Source of the DNA: Protula sp. h YS-2021
Lineage: Eukaryota > Annelida > Polychaeta > Sabellida > Serpulidae
Length of the DNA stretch: 64,000 nt
Direction: 5' to 3'
Assembly (NCBI GenBank): GCA_949752745.1
Contig: OX457024.1
Coordinates: 47,000,490 to 47,064,489 of the forward strand
The position numbers and the translations under genes are program-made. The notes under the pieces were generated by a model. The model worked only from the letters and a program-made list of their open reading frames with translations. It had not been told where the DNA came from and did not search any database. Every line of letters begins with the position of its first letter. Positions within the stretch are counted from its first letter, which is position 1. Below are positions 1-10,186 of this stretch, piece after piece.

Positions 1-1080
1 AGAAATCATGTTCAGGATAAGAAAAAGTAACGCTTTTAAATGCGTGAAAAATGGATCGCTTATGAATACTGCTGATTTCCTCCCACCCTCATAGAAGGTC
101 GGATGGGGGTTAATTACTCAGTCTGAAAGTTTTTATTTTCGCAATTGAACAGTTCACTCATTAAAATTTCTTGATATGGAAAGATCATTGAAATGACCAT
201 TCAAAAGTTTTTGGTCAAGGAGGGAATAACACTGACTGCTGGTCTAGCTAGGTATTGGAGTCTTTTCTGCAATACATACCAAGCCATGAGACTATGAGAG
301 TCATCGCCCTTTAAGAGGAGGGGGCTCTGTAAAGAAAACTGGATTTGCACTGCCGAACTTTGAAGAAAACTTCGAAGAAAATATTTTTTCGAAAATCTTA
401 TAACTTGTTCATTCATTAAAGTAAAGTAATTCATTTATTTACAGAAGTTTACCTATTTAGGTCATTCAAACATTCATTTATTTTTAGTCAATTTCGTTTT
501 CATTCGTGAATTTGCAATACTAAAATCGAGTGAAAGTGTCAAGACTGAGTAAAAGGGTCTATTTTTGTAACACACAAAGTACACAGAATCTAATATTAAA
601 GTAAAGTTTTCTTCCAATGAGAACCTAAGCTTTAAATAAAGTATTTCTATCTTTATGATTACAAATTGAATGATTCGAACAACCAAAAATCAATGAAATA
701 TTCATTCTGTAGGGTATGTAGCATTTTTAAAACAGTTGAAAAGCAAATTTTGCCTATAATTTGGGCGATAACTGAAGAACTTATCCAGCACTCGAAATAA
801 ATAGAATAGCCGTCTGCGAGCCTGTAGTACCAGGTGTGAGGGTCATATATACGTCTTTATTCTCATTCTCCCTGGGAAGATATGTTGGAATATATATATG
901 TTGTTTTTGGAGGGCTAGTTATATGTAGTTATCAGTAGCTTTTCATGGGTTAATGTACAATTCTCCCACCTTCCGACTGGTGGTATTTCCCTTGGTACTT
1001 TTCCACCTGGTCCTTTTCTTCCAAAGACAACATTGTGTCAACAACTAAAATTAAATTATCTTACAGAGTGATGCTACAAA
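1..1080. other. Intergenic, nothing recognised
   Basis: The stretch is AT-rich, and its reading frames (none over 80 codons) look like chance. I see no repeat structure, RNA gene or coding similarity. A DIRS relic begins just after it, so part of it may be decayed flank of that relic. Confidence 0.4.
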
Positions 1081-2270
1081 GTCTTTGTCAGGGCTGTGAT
1101 CCGTTTGGGCTACCTACCTACCCTCAGAGTGAGCATCGCCTTAGAGATGGCCTGAAGAGACCAGGCCATCCCTTTCCCAGTGTCAATTGCCCTGAAGGGT
1201 GCGTGACGCATTGATGCAATCCAAGAAATTGCACAAGTATCATGTTGACCTTCTATGCTACAGAAGCAGGACTTTCTCATCTGTAATACATCCCAGAATG
1301 CTCATCCACAGCAAAATAGCGTATGGTAACCTAATGAAAAACGAGCGTGTCACCAACGCCGTCACAGTCCGCTCTCGTGAGATTAATCGGATATGGATGC
1401 GAGGGTCGCACGTGGTCTTGATTTCCAGCATTGAAGCACTACCGTACAGCTCTACCGACGAGCTTGTGTCGTTGAAAGCTTTGGAACTGCTCTTAAAATG
1501 CACTTTTTGGATACCATCAGTTACGTGTGGTCAATCCTGCTGCTGAACCAGTGGGATCAGTCCTTTGTGCTACGGCACATAAAATGCCACGATAAGATTT
1601 ACCTTCCTTCTATCCCCAGTATCAAGCGCAAGGAGAGGTAAAATTGATGCCTTGGCCAACAGATCATGAACAACAACGGATCCATATAGCTCCCCAGGAC
1701 AGGTACATTTTAGCTTCTCGTCCTCCCGGCCTTTCAGTCGGAACAGGTAGGCGAAGGTCTGGTGTCAAATTATCCAGATATATTACTGCACTAGCACCTA
1801 TCAGTCTCAAGCGATTATCGATCAGACAACAAAAAGGCCTTGGTAATCTCTTTTATCAGACAGCTGCCAAAGCAGATGCTCTCCCTTAAGGGGTCCTTCT
1901 AGCGGCTTATAACAAGGCAGAGACAGACGAGTCTGACACTCGATTGTAAGGAAATGTAAGGTATGTCCACCGAATCGCTAACTCGGAAAGATTTCAAGCA
2001 GGTTGCTGGTCGTCCCAACTCTTCATTATTAAGTGTTATCTTAAAGAGTTCTCACAAAACGAACTTACGGGATTGCATTCTGTAGGTCATTTTGTGGTAG
2101 CGGATGCACTAGTCTCTGAGTAATTATCATCTGTCTGTTATAGGAGCTCTCCTGCCCGAGACAAAGACAAGTCTAAGCCGAATTTTTTTCAAACCTAATA
2201 GCAGTGGTAGCGGCGACGACAAGGGTAACGACAAAGGCAAGAAACAGAAGTGGTGAGTCCTAAGGCAAGA
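1081..2270 (+). pseudogene. DIRS-like retrotransposon relic 1 (ORF1, RNase H and recombinase remnants)
   Basis: Three blocks line up in order with the complete DIRS element at 23341-31226. Around 1199-1546 the translation keeps NAVTVRSRE and FWIPSV, matching NAILVRSRE and VWMPSV of that element's ORF1. Around 1638-1670 GKIDALA matches GKLNVLA near the last RNase H aspartate. Around 1990-2130 QAGCW and CYLKEFSQNELTG match the end of the tyrosine recombinase (KTGCW, YYLKDFSQDEISG). A Lys/Gly-rich tail ending in QKW and a stop (about 2205-2259) resembles the tail found after the recombinase in the complete copy. Frames are broken repeatedly and most of the pol region is missing, so it is dead. 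The fold-back element starts right behind it. Confidence 0.75.
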
Positions 2271-2483
2271 AAAAAGTGTATTGTGTCTATTGTGTCATCA
2301 TGACATTATGACGTCATGACGTCATAATATCATCATACTAACGTGAGACTCTCCTAAGAAGCATAACCCTAACCCTAAGTCACCTGTCAATCATCGTGAC
2401 ATCACCAGTCACGTGACCTGTCAATCATCAGTCATGTGACCCTAACCCTATATGATGAATGTTTTCCCGAACATTAACCTTAC

Positions 2484-2555
2484 GTCCCGAGTAGCTCACC
2501 TGGTAGAGCATGGGACTCGTGAGCGGAAGATTGATGGTTCGATCCCACCCTCCCA
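2484..2555 (+). repeat. tRNA-Lys-like module, left arm, outer
   Basis: It contains an A box (AGTAGCTCACCTGG), the string GTAGAGCATGGGACTC typical of lysine tRNA D and anticodon arms, and a B box (GGTTCGATCCC). The anticodon arm no longer folds as a normal tRNA and the acceptor halves do not pair well. It is therefore a tRNA-derived repeat module, not a working tRNA gene, although the two Pol III boxes could still be read. Confidence 0.65.
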
Positions 2556-2741
2556 CACTTCTACCATCTGTCTATCATACCTTCAGACACCCCTAGGCCA
2601 TAACGCATACATTCATCACGCAATCATTCATAACACACATTCATCATACCCATTCGTCATGTACCCATTCATAATGTACTCATTCATAATACTCATTCAT
2701 AATACACATTCACAATGCACTTTATGGTTTAGGGTTAGGCT

Positions 2742-2825
2742 GCCCAGACCTGGGCTCGAACCACCAACCTCCCAACCATGGGTATGACCAGGAGTCCCAC
2801 GCTCTACCAACTGAGCTATTCCGGT
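2742..2825 (-). repeat. tRNA-Lys-like module, left arm, inner
   Basis: Read on the minus strand it has ATAGCTCAGTTGGTAGAGCG, then GGGACTCC and a B box GGTTCGAGCCC. The anticodon part is longer than normal. It faces the outer module, so the two would transcribe towards each other. Confidence 0.65.
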
Positions 2826-3562
2826 TTAACCAAAATGTTTGTGAAAACATGCTATATTAAGGCTATAATGCACACATTTATGTACTATGTCATAGTAGTG
2901 GGAAAACGATGCTTTTAAAGCACATTTAACAAATTTAGTTTTTGAAAACATATGATGTATAAAATAGGTTTGGACATTTTACCAAGCTACTTATTCAAAT
3001 ACTCTGAAGTCATAGTAGTGGGAAAATGAGGGTTCTGAAGCACATTTAACAAATTTGGTTTTTGAAAAATATTATGCATAACATAGGTTTGGACATTCTA
3101 CCAAGCTACTTAATCGAATACTCTGAAGTCATAGTAGTGGGGAAATCAGGATTCTAAAGCACATTTAGGAAATTTAGTTTTTGAAAACATATTATGTATA
3201 AAATAGGTTTGGACATTTTACCAAGCTACTTATTCGAATACTCTGAAGTCATGGCAGTGTGAAAATGAGGGTTCTAAGGCACATTTAACCAAATTAGTTT
3301 TTAAAAACAGATTTTGCCATGGTACACGGGAAAATTTGAGATTTTTGCATATTTACCACTTGGTTGGTTGTTGGAAAATGGGAAGTGAAAATGTGGTCAG
3401 TTACGTAGGAAGAAAGCGTCCCTTCCAACATGTGTTCGAATGGCAAGCCAATTCAAAGATGTGTTCGAATGGCAAGCTCATTCAAGCATGTGTTCGAATG
3501 GCAAGCCCATTCAAAAGACGTGTTCGAATTATTTTTTGGAACATATTACGCCATGATATCGT

Positions 3563-3757
3563 TCAACAATTTTTTAACAAGTTGTTCAACAATTAGTCAA
3601 CAAATTGTTCAACTTGTTCAACATGTTGTTCAACAAGTTCAACGTGTTGTTCAACATGTTGTTCAACATGTTCAACAAGTTGAGCATGTTTTTGAACGTT
3701 TTCAACATGTTGTTGGACAAGTTGAACATGTTCAACATGTTGTTCGACAAGTTGTTG
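3563..3757. repeat. GTTCAAC / TTGAAC palindromic repeat block
   Basis: About 190 bp made almost only of GTTCAACA with AAG, ATG or TGTT between, so AACATGTT and TTGTTCAACAA recur and can pair with each other. It lies just before the zinc-finger frame, where a promoter or 5' leader would be expected. Confidence 0.75.
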
Positions 3758-3818
3758 TATTTTAGGCTATGTTTAAAGACTTTTTAATCATTTGAAAAGT
3801 GTAGGTTGAACCGAAAGG

Positions 3819-4544
3819 ATGTATAAATGCAACATTTCTTGGAAATCTTACTATTGGCCACAACGTCTTAATAGGCACTTAAAGAATACTCACACTTTAG
3901 AAGGAGAATTGGAGATAGATATGGAAAACCGTGTAAAACCACCTTTCACTGAAACTTTAGATGAGTCTTCTATGGAAAGTCAAAGCGTCAACATGGCTGA
4001 AAAGAATACACATTCTTGTACAGAATGTGGTGCATTATACAACAGCGAAGCTTTGTTCAAACACATGGAGCAGTGTGGTGAGGGTGTTGATGACAGGAGC
4101 TCTGAAAGTGAGTCAGAAACGGACTCTGAAAGTGAGTCAGAAATAGACTCAGTTTGGTATGATATTGTTCAAGAAGTCAACAATGACTATGATGCCAAAT
4201 TTCAAGAATAGGTTTCAGAATATGAAGAACAAGGGCTTGAAGATGTGCATGAAATAGCAAGCGATGACCTTCGACCCATTTATAAGCATGGGCTAAAACA
4301 ACTGTTCATGAGACTATTCAAATATACCCAATGTCTAGAACAAAGCCACCATTATCAAACCATTTTAGAGGACTTTAATTACTTTGTTGATGAAGAACAT
4401 CACAAGTATTTAAAGTCACTAAAAGCGGCTATAAGAAGAAACGATCCATTCTTTGAAGAGCTACTAGATAAGGAGGAGGATGACAGCAGTGATGAAGAAA
4501 GTGATATGGACAGTGAACAGAGTGAAACAGCTGAAGAAAAATAA
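3819..4544 (+). pseudogene. Zinc-finger protein of the fold-back element, interrupted by one stop
   Basis: Two open stretches, 3819-4211 and 4245-4544, lie in the same frame with a single TAG at 4209-4211. Read through, the protein would be about 241 residues. Near the start a C2H2-like finger is visible (C at residue 4, then RLNRHLKNTH), but the second cysteine is replaced by Ser-Trp. A second finger-like motif (CTECGALYNSEALFKHMEQC) has C-x2-C-x12-H-x3-C spacing. Serine/glutamate repeats follow (SESESETDSESESE), then a helical region (LKQLFMRLFKYTQ) and an acidic C-terminus. An in-frame stop at 3807 precedes the ATG. The combination suggests DNA binding, perhaps at the arms of its own element; that role is inference. 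I do not recognise the family. Confidence 0.65.
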
Positions 4545-4963
4545 GACTTTATAAATGTTGTAATATTTTATTAACTTAAGCGTTGTGTATTAATTTATGT
4601 CTTGCTTTGCAACATATGAAGTCGTAAGAGTACCATGACGTAATATGTTCCAAAAAATAATTCGAACACGTCTTTTGAATGGGCTTGCCATTCCAACACA
4701 TCTTTGAATTGGCTTGCCGTTCAAACACATGTTGGAAGGGACGCTTTCTTCCTACATAACTAACCATATTTTCACTTCCAAGTTTCCAACAACCAACCAA
4801 GTGGTAAATATGCAAAAATCTCAAATTGTCCCGCGTACCATGGCAAAATATGTTTTCAAAAACTAATTTTGTTAAATGTGCTTTAGATCCCTCATTTTCA
4901 CACTACTATGACTTCAGAGTATTCGAATAAGTAGCTTGGTAAAATGTCCAAACCTATGTCCAA

Positions 4964-5048
4964 GCCGGAATAGCTCAGTTGGTAGAGCGTGGGACTCCTG
5001 GTCATACCCATGGTTGGGAGGTTGGTGGTTCGAGCCCAGGCATGGGCA
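4964..5048 (+). repeat. tRNA-Lys-like module, right arm, inner
   Basis: Inverted copy of the module at 2742-2825, nearly identical, with the same A box and B box. Confidence 0.65.
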
Positions 5049-5213
5049 GCCTAACCCTAATCCACAGAGTGAATTAATGTGTATTATGAATGAGTACATT
5101 ATGAATGAGTATACGTGATGAATGCGTATGACGAATGTGTGCTATGAATGAGTGCGTGATGAATGTATGCGTTATGGCCTAGGGTGGAGTCTGAAGGGAT
5201 GATAGAAGTGTTG

Positions 5214-5285
5214 CCCGAAGGTGGGATCGAACCATCAATCTTCCGCTCACGAGTCCCATGCTCTACCAGGTGAGCTACTCGGGAC
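5214..5285 (-). repeat. tRNA-Lys-like module, right arm, outer
   Basis: Inverted copy of the module at 2484-2555, differing mainly after the B box. Confidence 0.65.
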
Positions 5286-5520
5286 GTAAGGTTAATGTTC
5301 GGGAAAACATTCATCATATAGGGTTAGGGTAACATGACCGATTATGATTGACAGGTCACGTGACTGATGACGCCACGATGATTGACAGGTGAATTAGGGT
5401 TAGGGTTATGCTGTTTAGGAGAGTCTTACGTTAGTATGACGTCATTATGATGTCATTATGACGTCATAACGTCATGATGACGTCATTGGCACGGGCGCGC
5501 GCTCAGCCCTATCAATCTGA

Positions 5521-5697
5521 TCCAGATCCACCACACCTTTCTGACGTCATTATGACGTCATCGCTGTGGTAGATCTCTTGTGTGTTCCACCACTTTTTTC
5601 TGACGTCATTATGACGTCATCGCTGTGGTAGATCTCTTGTGTGTTCCACCACACTTTTTCTGACGTCATTATGACGTCATCACTGTGGTGGCACTCT
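5521..5697 (+). repeat. Tandem repeat of 59-60 bp carrying TGACGTCA
   Basis: Three units begin near 5541, 5600 and 5660. Each has CTGACGTCATTATGACGTCA followed by CTGTGGT and TTCCACCAC. They sit directly outside the right arm and share its CRE-like palindrome. Confidence 0.8.
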
Positions 5698-5699
5698 TG

Positions 5700-6335
5700 T
5701 TTTCCAACTACTGCCTATTTCGCTTTAAAGCACTCCGTATTTCCCACAAAAGGTTGCTATTTCGCAATAACACCAGCTTTTGTTAAAGAGGGGGCATTAT
5801 TTCAAAACAGTACTCCGCATTTGGAGAGCCTTTTAAAAAGCCATGGACACGCATGGTAACCATTTTATACACGAGTGATCCCTCCCGCCCCCCCCCCCCC
5901 CCACCACACGAGGCATTAAAACAATGCAGAATACGTTCCAATATTAGAATTATATTCTACAATTTTGTGTGTTGTGTGCCTGTGTGTATGTTTGAGGGGT
6001 TGCAGGAAGATTGCAAACAATAATTTCAATATTTTCAAAAAAGATATATATATATATCAGTTTCAATGTTATCTTTGTTAATATTTCACATTTTAAGACA
6101 ACAAATGTTTCTTCAGGCTTATTATGATTCACACTCGCAGCATTCGATATATCGTCATAGAATATTGAAATGTGCTTAGGTAATAAGCAAGATGAGATTT
6201 GCTGATTTACTCAACAGACTGAGGGATTATCGTTTTCCTAATCCAAGGAATTTTTTTTGCTGATTAGTTCCTTCAATGATGCAGCCAATTCACAAGACAT
6301 GCCAAGCGCGTTGATGCACCGGACGAGGCACGGCC
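5700..6335. other. Non-coding stretch with a C-run
   Basis: No gene is seen. There is a run of about 16 C at 5886-5902 and a short (TA)n at 6043-6058. The end (about 6265-6335) may already belong to the MULE relic that follows. Confidence 0.4.
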
Positions 6336-6339
6336 GCTA

Positions 6340-6843
6340 ATGGGCAAAGAAGAGGCAGTTAAAAAGATAATTCGACGCAAGTGTGCAGCAGCCAATCCCC
6401 CACCAGTTCCTGACCTCGTGGAAGATCTCTATATTGAGAGGAATGGGTACAAACAATCATCGACGATCCCCGGGCCTTTTTGTTTTACGACAACAATCAG
6501 AACGCTGATAGCAGAATATTTGTCTTTGGATTCCAGGAAGCCTCGCGCTTACTGGCTAACTCTGAAACGTGGTACATGGATGGTAGCTAACTTTACTACG
6601 GCGCCCCAGGGATTTACTCAGCTTTATGTCTACGCGTCATGGCTGGGTAACACCACTGAGTCCACTGTATTTGGTCTGGTTCATGGAAACAGTCAAGAAA
6701 GAAGTGCCAAGATGGAGCTGCTGGACGTAAGACCACCCCACAATTCCTCTGTGGACACAACATCAGGTGGCGCCCTGTCAACAGGCAGAATCTCAAGGGA
6801 AACGAGTGAAATGATACTGATGATTGAAAAAAAAAACATTTAA
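6340..6843 (+). pseudogene. MULE transposase fragment
   Basis: An open frame of 167 codons reads like the start of the catalytic region of animal Mutator-like (MULE) transposases. PPPVPDL is followed by a region ending in RAYWLTLKRGTWMVANFTTAPQ-type sequence and then GFTQLYVYASWLG, matching the family pattern W-x-DGTF-x-(A/C)P-x-x-F-x-QLY-x-(I/V)HG. The first catalytic aspartate of DGTF is not visible (GTW instead), and everything after about VFGLVHGN is unrelated. It is a truncated, inactive copy. The call rests on pattern memory alone. Confidence 0.5.
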
Positions 6844-7059
6844 TATTTTTCTCAGTTTTAAGTCCGCGGTAATTAAAATGTTGAAATTAAAGAGTATTAT
6901 AGTAAATAAGAAAAATCACAAAAGAAATTACTGCCGATCCCATATTTAAATCAATTAATGGAAAAAGCATAAATATACAAAAGCAAACTGTAGGGTTTAT
7001 TACGAAAAAATTATTACCACTCAAGTTAAACCTCCCACAAATCTTTTAAGATGGTTCCT

Positions 7060-7400
7060 ATCCGGTATGATATCAAACGACATGTTTTAAAGTAGCGTTT
7101 ACTTTCCAGTTTAAAGTAGTTAACGATTTGGTAGCACACAATAAATATTTGCAAAAATGGGATATTAAAGAATCCAGTTAATGTAACGAATGCAATGAAG
7201 AGGATTCAATTTGGCATATGTTCTGTAACTGCCCAAAAACAGTACACATGGTGTTTTCAATTTTAAAACTGATTAAATTTCAAAGCGTTAACTGTGTTCA
7301 TTTTATTTTTTTATTCAATGGATGATGCTCTGAATTTAATTTTTATACTATCCAATTGGCATATATATCAAACAAGATATCACAACAAGAGTTTCTTATT
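7060..7400 (+). pseudogene. LINE (non-LTR retrotransposon) 3' fragment
   Basis: From about 7100 the translation FKVVNDLVAHNKYLQKWDIKES, a stop, then CNECNEEDSIWHMFCNCPKT, matches the end of LINE ORF2 proteins, where a CxxC...H...C zinc-binding motif follows the reverse transcriptase. Stops interrupt the frame. Upstream parts are missing, as is common for 5'-truncated LINE insertions. Confidence 0.6.
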
Positions 7401-7769
7401 GTAAAGATTTACTGAGAAATTACAAATCTTAATTCAGGCAGACGCCAACCACAGGCGAAGCAACACTTTTGAGGCAAAATCGAGCAAATTGATTTTTCTT
7501 TTAGAGCTGTAAGTGTTGTTCAAATTCATAGCGGAAAAGGTTTTTCTATAGTCGTATAACTATAGTTTTTTCTTAATATGGGTATTTTACCTGTGTTGGT
7601 TAAAATTGTGAGAAGTAAGTTAATTAATTAAAAAAAAAACGTGATTAGGGTGCTGTGTCATGTGTTGTAAATGTGACGTCTGCGTAGAGTAATTGGGAAC
7701 AAGTGTAAGTTCGGTATTGAATGAAAGATGTGGTGTTGTGTAAATAAAGTGAAAATAACAAAAATTAAA
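7401..7769. other. Non-coding stretch
   Basis: AT-rich sequence, possibly the 3' untranslated part of the LINE fragment. I see no other feature. Confidence 0.3.
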
Positions 7770-9425
7770 GACCATCTCAGCAGCCACGAACGTACCGACA
7801 GACCCGTTAGTTTACCCTGCGAGAAATCTTTTAAGTGATACTTAAGCGAATTGCATAATGACCATCAACCCGTTTTAGGAATCTCGGTTAAAGATACGCT
7901 AGGTAAAGCTCTTACAGACTTCTCTTAAGTGAAGGTCTTTGATTACGCAATCGCTAGGCAACTCATCTTCCGTTAGCGTTCTGTCACAGGCAGCAAGGAT
8001 AACATTCTTCATACAATTAGAGACTCTATCCTCTACAGATCTTTATTAGTATTTACCATATATGAAATGAGCTACTTAACTAGATAGGAGGGAAGTAGAT
8101 ACAAGACGATTTTTCTGGATAAGGTCATTCCCTGGTCATGTGATCATGTGATGGTTTTACGTTTCAGATAATTCTGACCACTTTTCATTTTCGGACACCC
8201 TTCGGCGAAAATAGAGATTTGGTGGCAGAGCAATCTCTGAAAACTGTGTTTATTGTGGCGCTCTTCACTGTGAACTGTATGTGCAGTGATGCTGAGAAAG
8301 ATGGTGCGGTGCGGTTACGTAGAACTACGCTATAATCGGAAATTCAAGCCTTGGGGTATTCCAAGGCTAAAAATGTTTAAAAATGCTTAAAACGTGTAAA
8401 TATGCAAAAAAAAAAAAAAACAATTATCGCCCAAAGGGGCCAAAGGGTCAAATAATGAAAGTTGGTCAGAATTGCCTGAAACGTGCAAATATGCAAAAAT
8501 CTCAATTTCCCGCCTTAAGGAGGGAGGGGGATCCAAGGGTAAAAAAATGAAAAAAAAAACTTGTTTCGAATTATCTTAATCGTGCAAATATGTAAAAATT
8601 TCAATTTCCCGCCTTGGGGCGGGGGAGGGGGGGGCGGGGAGGTTCAAGTGTCAAAAAATGAAAGTTGCTAAGAATTGTCTGAAACGTGTAAATATGCAAT
8701 ACTCTCTATTATCGCCCGGGGAGGGGGTCAGTTTGGCTAGTCTGCATAAGGTAAAAAAATCTTGCTACATCTTGCGTCTTCCATATCCTCAGACTTGAGG
8801 TCAGCCGACGACTCACCGTCAGCTTGAGAATGGTGAATATGGTGACGATCTGGAGAAATCGTCCGTGACTGAAATGTGTCAGCTGGCGGAGACAGTTCAG
8901 ACTGCGTCACAAGACCTGGTTGTTCCGCAGGTGCTGTGAACTCAAAACCGGAAGGTCCCTCGCTATAATCTTAGCTACCGTGTCCGAAATAGCCTTGGCT
9001 GCGTTACTTTGCAGGGCTTCCCAAACCCTGTCTAATACTGAGCGATCACTATCTAGGTAAGTCCTGCTCGACAATAGTTTCAGAAAACGTTTTTGGCTTA
9101 AGGTTTCTGTCACTATTTCTCACTGACTCGAAATCGGACTTCAACCCCGACCCTCCCCCCTCCATCCAAATTGGGGAAGAAGCTTAACCCAAAACAACAG
9201 AATTTTCCTTTGGCATATCCGAACCTTGGCCACCCAATGTAGGCATAGATGACTGCGCCTTGCACTAATCCTTACGTTTTAGCTTTTCGTGGGCGATTCT
9301 GGCATATGCGTTTCCAGTCCATGAGAGAAAGGTGGGCACACGTGCGGGACTCATTGCAGAGCAATAGCCCTCAGAACCCATATGAAAGTGGAGATTTAGG
9401 AACTTTTTAGAGTGTAAAAGGGATT
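7770..9425 (-). pseudogene. DIRS-like retrotransposon relic 2 (internally deleted)
   Basis: On the minus strand 7770-7900 reads VSLTEIPKTG, a stop, W, then LKYHLKDFSQGKLTG, matching the recombinase C-terminus of the complete DIRS element. At 8907-9113 DRVWEALQSNAAKAISDTVA resembles the RKVWALSPTEGAKKETVSETV part of ORF1. At 9379-9425 the sequence ACCCATATGAAAGTGGAGAT matches the inverted terminal repeat of the complete copy. Both ends are therefore present but most of the coding region is lost, and a local tandem repeat (8370-8720) lies between. Coding parts are full of stops. Confidence 0.6.
8370..8720 (+). repeat. Tandem repeat of about 110-115 bp
   Basis: Four decayed units share CGTGTAAATATGCAA or CGTGCAAATATGCAA, a cluster of C or G residues (TTTCCCGCCTTGGGGCGG) and AAAAATGAAAGTTG. 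G-runs vary in length between units. Confidence 0.7.
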
Positions 9426-9429
9426 TTTT

Positions 9430-10165
9430 TATTTTGGTGTGGTGTCCCAACTTGTAAACGTATCCCAGCATCCCCACTGGCTTCCGCTAAGAGAAGGGGA
9501 GCCATATGGCAGATAACAAAAATAACACCGGGCATATACCAGTGCCAGTGCTCCACATCACATATTTCGCTCAAATATGAATGGCGAATGCCACGTATGC
9601 AGTAAAAATAAAATAATGACCTCAGAATAGATGCAACAGTTATTATTAATTTAAAACTAATTAAAAAGATTTATTGCATATATTTTATTTGACGACCGAG
9701 AAATATTACACAGTCCCCAATGTCTGATGATTCCCAGTTTTGTTCATGTTGAAACACAGATATTCTATAAACTTGGTTAAAGTCATGTGCACCTTGTTAT
9801 CAAGCACATGTAAGGCATATAAAAAGAATTTCAACAGTCTGCTGACGAAAACATTCTAAAAGAGGCTGAAATAACATTGTTCATGGGGAAAAAACAATTA
9901 TTAGAACCATTTCCAGCAGCAAAGAAAATACTGTTTCTGAGAAAAAAGCATTTGATTAGTTTCTCAATTGATGAATTTAAAATAAAAAAAGCTATGTGAT
10001 CTCAATAAAAACATGTACACCTGTATTTTCGCAAAATTTCAACGTCTCGGGTCAAGGGCACGACGAAACACCTACCATTCTTGGGCAGTTTATCAGTCTT
10101 CGTTGGTTTAGCTACATTCGTAGTTTTCTTGTTCTTCACATTTTTATCTCTTCCACGCAAACAGT
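9430..10165. other. Non-coding stretch
   Basis: No gene or repeat recognised; AT-rich with scattered short frames. Confidence 0.35.
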
Positions 10166-10186
10166 TTCCAGACTGCTTTCCCTAGA

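Larger units (their letters stand above)
2291..3560 (+). repeat. Left inverted arm of the fold-back element
   Basis: This arm pairs with 4612-5490 in reverse complement. Unlike the right arm it contains a tandem array (2891-3320, period 119-120 bp, about four units beginning CATAGTAGTGGGAAAA) and three copies of a unit with GTGTTCGAATGGCAAGC (about 3428-3530). The order of motifs is otherwise the same, which makes the pairing unambiguous. Confidence 0.85.
2290..5490. mobile_element. Large fold-back transposable element with zinc-finger ORF
   Basis: The sequence from about 2290 to 3560 returns as its reverse complement between about 5490 and 4612, leaving a single-copy middle of about 1 kb. 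From the outside in, each arm holds TGACGTCA-type palindromes, telomere-like CCCTAACCCTA motifs, a tRNA-like module, a stretch of imperfect CATTCATAA-type repeats, a second tRNA-like module on the other strand, a unit of about 120 bp containing ACCAAGCTACTTATTC, and a short repeat containing GTGTTCGAATGGCAAGC. The left arm is longer because the 120-bp unit is repeated there about four times and occurs once on the right. The middle holds a GTTCAAC repeat block and one zinc-finger reading frame. I recognise no transposase, so it is probably non-autonomous or of an unknown class. The arms are close to identical in long parts, which suggests fairly recent activity or conversion between arms. Confidence 0.8.
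4612..5490 (-). repeat. Right inverted arm of the fold-back element
   Basis: Reverse complement of the left arm. It keeps one copy of the 120-bp unit and two copies of the CAAGCC-containing unit. The outer end runs into TGACGTCA palindromes at 5430-5490. Confidence 0.85.

Noticed and set aside
2484..2555. Functional tRNA gene
   Set aside because: A and B boxes are good but the anticodon stem and acceptor stem do not fold; it is repeated inside the transposon arms.
3336..3787. Frames across the GTTCAAC block (NMLFNKFN, VVQHVQQV)
   Set aside because: Repeat translations open in several frames.
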